Below, in pieces: positions 18,747 to 22,932 of a stretch of 22,932 nt of DNA. The DNA comes from a virus. The stretch lies in IMG/VR virus record IMGVR_UViG_3300042475_000595, positions 1-22,932 of that record; one strand, 5' to 3'. A program made the translations under genes and the position numbers. Every line of letters begins with the position of its first letter. Positions within the stretch are counted from its first letter, which is position 1. The notes under the pieces are model-generated. The model was not told the origin of the DNA. It did not search any database and saw only the letters and a list, made by a program, of their open reading frames with translations.

Positions 18747-20516
18747 TTATTTTGGTAAAAATCCCTCATCATCCATATCAATGGGGCGTTTCGCTACTTT
18801 AGAGGGATTGGTCTCAAGTACCACGCCCTCTGCCTTTGCCTTGTTTACACTCACCTCTGCGTTGGGGTTGCCGACATCGGGAGTTACGCCTTCGCCTTTT
18901 GCCAAGTACGTCTTGCGCATCCAGAAGTGATGACACCTAGCACCGCCCTTGTACAACCAGATAGAATAGGTCGCTGCGCCTCTTGGCCCGAAGCCTTCGT
19001 TGACGGCTTGACCATCCATACGAAGCACATCCTCCTTGCGGTATACCTTGCCTGCGGCTATCATTTTCTTGCAGAACTCGCGGCTATTAGATTTCTGAAG
19101 TGCTGCGGATTCGGGAGCGTAAGCATAACGAACCTTGTACCTCTTGCCGTCAGCCGTTACTCCATCTTGGCTGCTATTAGCGTTAGGGAATGCGCTGCCT
19201 GTTGATGCGAATGCGTACTTGCTCAATGCCTGCTCTGCATCGTAGTCAACAGGTCTCTCATCTACAAGCTCCCATTCATCTTCGTTGATGACCTCACCTA
19301 ATATCTCAAGCTCTGCGAACATAGCATCGAAATGCTCATCGGTAGGCTCTTGGCTTGACAACTTCACGCCTGTCTCCTCCTCGCGAGTCTCCAAATCCAT
19401 AGGCGTTACCACGTCTTCCGTGAACTCCAAAGGCTGAATGGTCTTGAAGTACAAGTTGAGGCTGATGTCATTGTAGGCCAAGATTTGGTCTAGGCCATCA
19501 ATAATAATCTCCTGCTTGGGGCGAATAACAAGATTGTCTAAAAGCGTAGATGCGGTCTTCAACTCCTCTGCGTTGTTGCCAAGTCCCGAATTGTCTTTGA
19601 TGCCTAAAAGCATAGGGCTGACAATACGATGCGACACCATTATCTTCTGCGTTGATTCAGCACTCAAGAACTGATATTGCTCCGCAGCATCCGACAACTG
19701 CACAGGGTCAACCGTAGCAGCAAGGTCTTTGTTGTCGTTGAACGCAAGAATAAACTTACCAGAGTTTGAACTACCGCTGAACTTCGTGGCAATCTGCTGC
19801 TCTATGCTCCTGCGCTCCTCCTCACTTGGGACTCCGTTGTTGAAGTTAATCAACATGGAAGGCGCAAGGCCATTCTGAATGTTGTTGATGTGGTAGTTGG
19901 CAATCTCCTCCTCTAGTTCCGCATAGGGCAATCCACCTTGATAGTCAACGGGGGAGTAGTAGTAGAATCCTGCTCGGTAGGGTTTGATGTAAAGAATCTC
20001 CAATCCATCACGGCTCTTGCCAAATGCAGGGATGCGGACAGGTGTCTCTTTTCTGCTGCTCACCGCAAGCCAATCCTTTGCGTAGTAGTACGCTTCAATC
20101 TCACCATCTTCGTTGCACCTTGCGGCTCTCAACGTCTCTACTGGGATGTGCTGCACCTCTACGATGGTGTTGTGATCTTGGGAGTACACGACCTGCAAAG
20201 AGCATTGCCCCATCATCACATAATCGGCCACAACCTTCTGCAAGCAAGACTTGGTGAACAAGCCACGCATCGCTGCGTACTCGCTCGGCTTCTTGGCAGA
20301 ATCCGTTGCATCTAGTCCCTTGCCAAAAGTCAAATCCATCAACGAGTTGAGGATAGCGTTGTTCGTAGGTGAGCCGTTGTACCTGTCAATCAGATACCCG
20401 AAATAGTCGTTGTTATCTCCGTATTCTACGAAGTCCTTACCCTGCACCTCTTTAACAACAGGTGTGGTGTATGAACTGAAGTTCACAACGTGAATTTTAG
20501 ATGATGATGTACTCAT
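18747..20516 (-). CDS. Portal protein with an extra C-terminal domain
   Basis: The 589-residue protein is a portal by its core: an N-terminal region with EYGDNNDYFGYLIDRYNGSP (31-50), ILNSLMDLTFGKGL, a wing and stem region with NGLAPSMLINFNNG (215-228), then SHRIVSPMLLGIKDNSGLGN (295-314). Portals make the 12-fold vertex through which TerL packs DNA. Residues about 456-540 add a domain not usual in portals, with SREFCKKMIAAGKVYRKEDV (478-497), then IWLYKGGARCHHFWMRKTY (519-537), a CHHxW motif. The start overlaps the upstream gene by 20 nt. Confidence 0.85.
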   Translation of the reverse strand: MSTSSSKIHVVNFSSYTTPVVKEVQGKDFVEYGDNNDYFGYLIDRYNGSPTNNAILNSLMDLTFGKGLDATDSAKKPSEYAAMRGLFTKSCLQKVVADYVMMGQCSLQVVYSQDHNTIVEVQHIPVETLRAARCNEDGEIEAYYYAKDWLAVSSRKETPVRIPAFGKSRDGLEILYIKPYRAGFYYYSPVDYQGGLPYAELEEEIANYHINNIQNGLAPSMLINFNNGVPSEEERRSIEQQIATKFSGSSNSGKFILAFNDNKDLAATVDPVQLSDAAEQYQFLSAESTQKIMVSHRIVSPMLLGIKDNSGLGNNAEELKTASTLLDNLVIRPKQEIIIDGLDQILAYNDISLNLYFKTIQPLEFTEDVVTPMDLETREEETGVKLSSQEPTDEHFDAMFAELEILGEVINEDEWELVDERPVDYDAEQALSKYAFASTGSAFPNANSSQDGVTADGKRYKVRYAYAPESAALQKSNSREFCKKMIAAGKVYRKEDVLRMDGQAVNEGFGPRGAATYSIWLYKGGARCHHFWMRKTYLAKGEGVTPDVGNPNAEVSVNKAKAEGVVLETNPSKVAKRPIDMDDEGFLPK

Positions 20517-20832
20517 TGTTGTAGCTTGTTTCTTCGGTGTAGACGTTTTGGTTCACCGTAAATTTATCGAAATCAGTTTGTGAAGTTACGAATACCCTGT
20601 CCCGATATATTAGATTTCCCGATGCAAATACCTTCAAGCCATAGAATCTATTGTTGACAAGGCTGAACGTGCCTGTGAGGGTCATAAAACCATTAGCAGA
20701 GGCAGCAGTAACCGCAGGTGTTGCGGTGGTGTTTGTTGATTCATCAATCAGCGCAATCGTAACGCTCGCAGGGAACGTGCGTGGTATGATTACTATTGCT
20801 TGTGGCGAGGCTGATACTTGAAGGATATGCAT
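20497..20832 (-). CDS. Small structural protein, beta-rich (111 aa)
   Basis: The product has 111 residues from ATG 20832. Beta strands such as AIVIIPRTFPASVTIALIDE (12-31) and NRFYGLKVFASGNLIYRDRV (61-80) dominate. I recall this type from the head region of Bacteroidota phages but have no family name. It lies between the tail-tube-like gene and the portal gene, after a terminator. A leader-like AAAAGGTTATTTA motif lies 7 nt upstream of the ATG. It may be a head decoration or adaptor protein. Confidence 0.65.
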   Translation of the reverse strand: MHILQVSASPQAIVIIPRTFPASVTIALIDESTNTTATPAVTAASANGFMTLTGTFSLVNNRFYGLKVFASGNLIYRDRVFVTSQTDFDKFTVNQNVYTEETSYNNEYIII

Positions 20833-20874
20833 CTTAAATAAATAACCTTTTACTTTGGATTTGTTTGAAAATAG

Positions 20875-20892
20875 AAAAGGGGCTTGCGCCCC
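20875..20892 (-). terminator. Intrinsic terminator (GNRA loop)
   Basis: GGGGC-GCAA-GCCCC on the minus strand followed by TTTT (20875-20878). The GCAA is a GNRA tetraloop. The short T-tract makes it a moderate terminator, between the tail-tube-like gene and the next gene. Confidence 0.7.
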
Positions 20893-20917
20893 TTCAACTA
20901 TTCTGCCTTGTGGTAGG

Positions 20918-21466
20918 TTACGAGTTTGAACCTACAACAATCGTGTCGTTAGCAGCTGCAAGTCCTGCGAATGGATTGGCAGTAGTAGCACCTGCGATGA
21001 AGTTGGCAGGCATTGTCTCCTGTCCCTCCATTGTCAAAGTGTAACCCGATAGGTCACCCATTGCTGCACCAGTTACAATCGTTCCACCCGTTACTTCAGC
21101 TCCGTTGTTCATGCCCATAAGGAATGCGTTGCCGTTGTAGTCTTGTACGATAACGTAAGGGCGGCCATAAGCAAGCAACTTCAATTCTTTGTTGTCCTCC
21201 TTTGTGAGTTTGGTCAACGTCAAATTCAAGGTTTGAGTGAAGAACGTAGTTCCGTTGTCACGGCTTGAGTTAAAGGTTTGCTCAAAAGAGCTATTGCCTT
21301 TTACCAAGTATTGGTAAGCAGAGAAAGTACCACTAATGTTGGTTACCTCATCGTTGGTGAGGGTAATAGTACCCAAGTCACCATAATCTACAAAGTACAC
21401 GGCACGGATGCCACCTACTACGTCTTTACAGGGTACTGCCCTGCCTTTTGTTAAATCACAAGCCAT
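20918..21466 (-). CDS. Tail-tube-like/major tail protein
   Basis: The 182-residue protein MACDLTKGRAVPCKDVVGGI has a beta-rich body: IRAVYFVDYGDLGTITLT (20-37), LLAYGRPYVIVQDYNGNAFL (97-116) and GAEVTGGTIVTGAAMGDLSG (122-141). It lies between the capsid and portal genes, ends before a terminator, and has an A-rich leader. These features fit an abundant virion protein, most probably a tail tube. I recognise the family as a conserved Bacteroidota phage protein; the tube role is inferred. Confidence 0.7.
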   Translation of the reverse strand: MACDLTKGRAVPCKDVVGGIRAVYFVDYGDLGTITLTNDEVTNISGTFSAYQYLVKGNSSFEQTFNSSRDNGTTFFTQTLNLTLTKLTKEDNKELKLLAYGRPYVIVQDYNGNAFLMGMNNGAEVTGGTIVTGAAMGDLSGYTLTMEGQETMPANFIAGATTANPFAGLAAANDTIVVGSNS

Positions 21467-21489
21467 TGTTTCTTTGTTTTATTAGAATT

Positions 21490-21523
21490 AAAAAAGGGGG
21501 CGAGGACATAGCCCAAGCCCCCC
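21490..21523 (-). terminator. Intrinsic terminator after the capsid gene
   Basis: On the minus strand GGGGG (21518-21523) pairs with CCCCC (21496-21500) around a long loop, then T6 (21490-21495). It lies between the capsid and tail-tube-like genes and could partly attenuate transcription so that capsid message is most abundant. Confidence 0.7.
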
Positions 21524-21543
21524 TTGATTTACGTTAATTCGGA

Positions 21544-22470
21544 TTAAGAGTAAAGAACTACGTCTGCTCCGATTCCGTACTGAACTCCTGCGAAGAAGCG
21601 AAGGATTACGCGAATATTGGCACTTCCGTCAAGGTCGGCCATGTCAAGGACACGCACTTCGTTTCTCTCATCAGCCAAACCGCAGCCGAAAAATAGGTTT
21701 GAAGCTTCAGCAGCAACCATCTTGTTAGAAGGAAGACCGTTTGCCATAGCAACGCGGATGCCATCAAAGTACAAGTCTCCGTTGCCGTACCACATTGTGC
21801 CTTGATTGTCAACACCATTTGCTCCAAGACCCGAAGTTCCGAATCCACCTAGCGCACGGACATAAGCCTTTGCGACATTCTGTGGAACGTAGATGGTCAA
21901 GTCCTCTTTGCCGTAAAGGGCAGAAGGGATAGCATCTACAACTTTACCAAGCTCGGTGATTACGTTTGCAGCAGTTACGGTGGTAGCGGTTACGTCAATA
22001 ACGTCAGAGTCAGCAGTCATCAAAGAAAGGAATCCGCTGAACTCACCTGCACTTGCAGCGTTACCGTTCCAAATGTTCTGCTCAATCTTTTGGGCAGTCT
22101 TTGAAGCAACGTGGGCAATCAAGAAATCAGCAAAAGAAGTAGGGATGCTATCGTAAGCAGAGACTCCCATCTGACCACCAATCCAAGATGAGTAGTAGTC
22201 TTTCTTGCAAAGCTGCAAGTTTACCTGAAAAGGCTCAACTGCAAGTACGCGGTCGGTCAAAGTCAAAGTAGAAGTTGCATCGAAATCACAAGTGCCATCT
22301 TTTACGATGTCGTTGGTGTTCACCTTCTGCAAGGTGGTTTTGTAGTTTACGTTTGGAAGAATCTCAATGAGTCCTTTGTCCAAAGTGTTAGCAGAAAGAA
22401 GTGCGGCAGAAATGTACTTCTGCGCAAAAATACCTGCATAGTTTGTGGTGATTGAAGTGGTCGTAGCCAT
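21544..22470 (-). CDS. Major capsid protein
   Basis: The 308-residue protein fits an HK97-fold capsid protein of the Bacteroidota phage type: an N-arm, then CDFDATSTLTLTDRVLAVEP (60-79), LCKKDYYSSWIGGQMGVSAY (87-106), a central AKAYVRALGGFGTSG, and a C-terminal NIRVILRFFAGVQYGIGADV, near which 'L..MADLDGS' occurs. It forms the head shell. Directly upstream is a scaffold-like gene and downstream a terminator, as in high-level late genes. No protease cleavage site can be fixed by eye. Confidence 0.88.
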   Translation of the reverse strand: MATTTSITTNYAGIFAQKYISAALLSANTLDKGLIEILPNVNYKTTLQKVNTNDIVKDGTCDFDATSTLTLTDRVLAVEPFQVNLQLCKKDYYSSWIGGQMGVSAYDSIPTSFADFLIAHVASKTAQKIEQNIWNGNAASAGEFSGFLSLMTADSDVIDVTATTVTAANVITELGKVVDAIPSALYGKEDLTIYVPQNVAKAYVRALGGFGTSGLGANGVDNQGTMWYGNGDLYFDGIRVAMANGLPSNKMVAAEASNLFFGCGLADERNEVRVLDMADLDGSANIRVILRFFAGVQYGIGADVVLYS

Positions 22471-22482
22471 TTTTTATATTTA

Positions 22483-22932
22483 TTATTTGTTGATTCGTGC
22501 AAGGACTCGGTCAATCGTCTTTTGGGGGCGGTTGGTACTCATCTTTTGGACTTGCTTTGTTTCGGGGTTGTGCTTGATGGCTTTCGCAGCAGGTGCGGCA
22601 GATAGTTCTGCTTTAACCGCAGCCATCTCCTCCTTCTTGGCGTATCCGCCCATCTCCTCACGCATTCCTTTCATCTCCTCGCGCATCATGGCAATCTCCT
22701 CAAGAACTCTCTCAATGATTGCAACTACCGCAGGGGCTTCTTCTTTTACCTCTACCTCTGCGAGTTCTACCTCTGCTTCGGGGGCTTCAACTTCTACCTC
22801 TACTTCAGTTTCGGTAGCGGCTTCTTTGATTTCAGCGATCATACCTTCTTCTGTGATGACCAAAATACGGCCATCAGCAAGTAGGTGTTCGCCAACTGGA
22901 GCAGCAACTCGGTCTTCGCCACTAATGACAAA
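22483..22932 (-). CDS. Scaffold/prohead-protease-like protein, partial
   Basis: The frame is open to the right edge: the visible 149 residues begin FVISGEDRVAAPVGEHLLAD and the N-terminus lies outside. After GRILVITEEGMIAEI, a long Glu- and Val-rich stretch (VEVEVEAPEAEVELAEVEVK region) is followed by a helix with MMREEMKGMREEMGGYAKKE and a basic end HNPETKQVQKMSTNRPQKT. The acidic segment and coiled helix are typical of capsid scaffolds or the scaffold part of a protease fusion. It is directly upstream of the capsid gene. The 'LADGRILVITEEG' phrase is one I associate with such proteins. Confidence 0.72.
   Translation of the reverse strand, partial: FVISGEDRVAAPVGEHLLADGRILVITEEGMIAEIKEAATETEVEVEVEAPEAEVELAEVEVKEEAPAVVAIIERVLEEIAMMREEMKGMREEMGGYAKKEEMAAVKAELSAAPAAKAIKHNPETKQVQKMSTNRPQKTIDRVLARINK

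Overview
The window is a stretch of a tailed double-stranded DNA bacteriophage (Caudoviricetes) or closely related prophage. The host is most likely in the Bacteroidota. Evidence for this host: a perfect Bacteroidota-type promoter (TTTG-N19-TATATTTG at 13573-13603) plus two weaker ones, A-rich leaders with no clear Shine-Dalgarno sequences, and head and tail proteins that resemble families I know from Bacteroidota phages. Every gene I can support lies on the minus strand, so the window reads from right to left. No tRNA, rRNA, CRISPR array, insertion sequence or integrase was seen.

Layout in reading order. (1) 22932-17961, head module: C-terminal end of a scaffold or prohead-protease-like protein, major capsid protein, a tail-tube-like protein, a small structural protein, the portal with an extra C-terminal domain, a connector-like protein and small WG-rich and basic proteins. 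Hairpin terminators follow the capsid gene and the tail-tube-like gene. (2) 17956-14703, host interaction and lysis: a fibre built from about 19 YadA-like repeats, a DUF7936-like protein, two small membrane proteins (holin candidates), a tiny basic protein, a 193 bp regulatory gap with repeated ATGNNCAT dyads, an M15 endopeptidase and a u-spanin-like lipoprotein. (3) 14702-14428, the longest non-coding stretch: AT-rich, with palindromes and purine repeats, a possible origin or control region. (4) 14427-6189, replication, recombination and regulation: DUF3310 protein, RusA-like resolvase, SSB-like protein, RecA-fold helicase, DnaA-C-like protein, sigma-like factor, PD-(D/E)XK proteins including a RecE-like exonuclease, a C5-cytosine methyltransferase and many tiny proteins. 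(5) 6174-3752: two glycosyltransferases, a SAM methyltransferase and an HNH protein. (6) 3719-1, packaging and tail start: small and large terminase, a protein with a T9 slippery tract and a second open frame, a tail-completion protein, an HK97 gp10-like protein and a structural protein cut by the window edge.

Genes are tightly packed. Many are joined by ATGA, GTGA, TAATG or longer start/stop overlaps, which suggests translational coupling. Most early-region genes that do not overlap their upstream neighbour carry instead a leader motif, AAAACCAATC, 1-7 nt before the start codon. A copy in the opposite orientation lies between the stop codon of the SSB-like gene and its terminator, so that 3' UTR is complementary to the leaders over 9-13 nt. 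This leader and antisense arrangement is my best candidate for an undescribed regulatory system. The second is a 237-nt stretch open in two frames after the T9 tract at 1781-1789.
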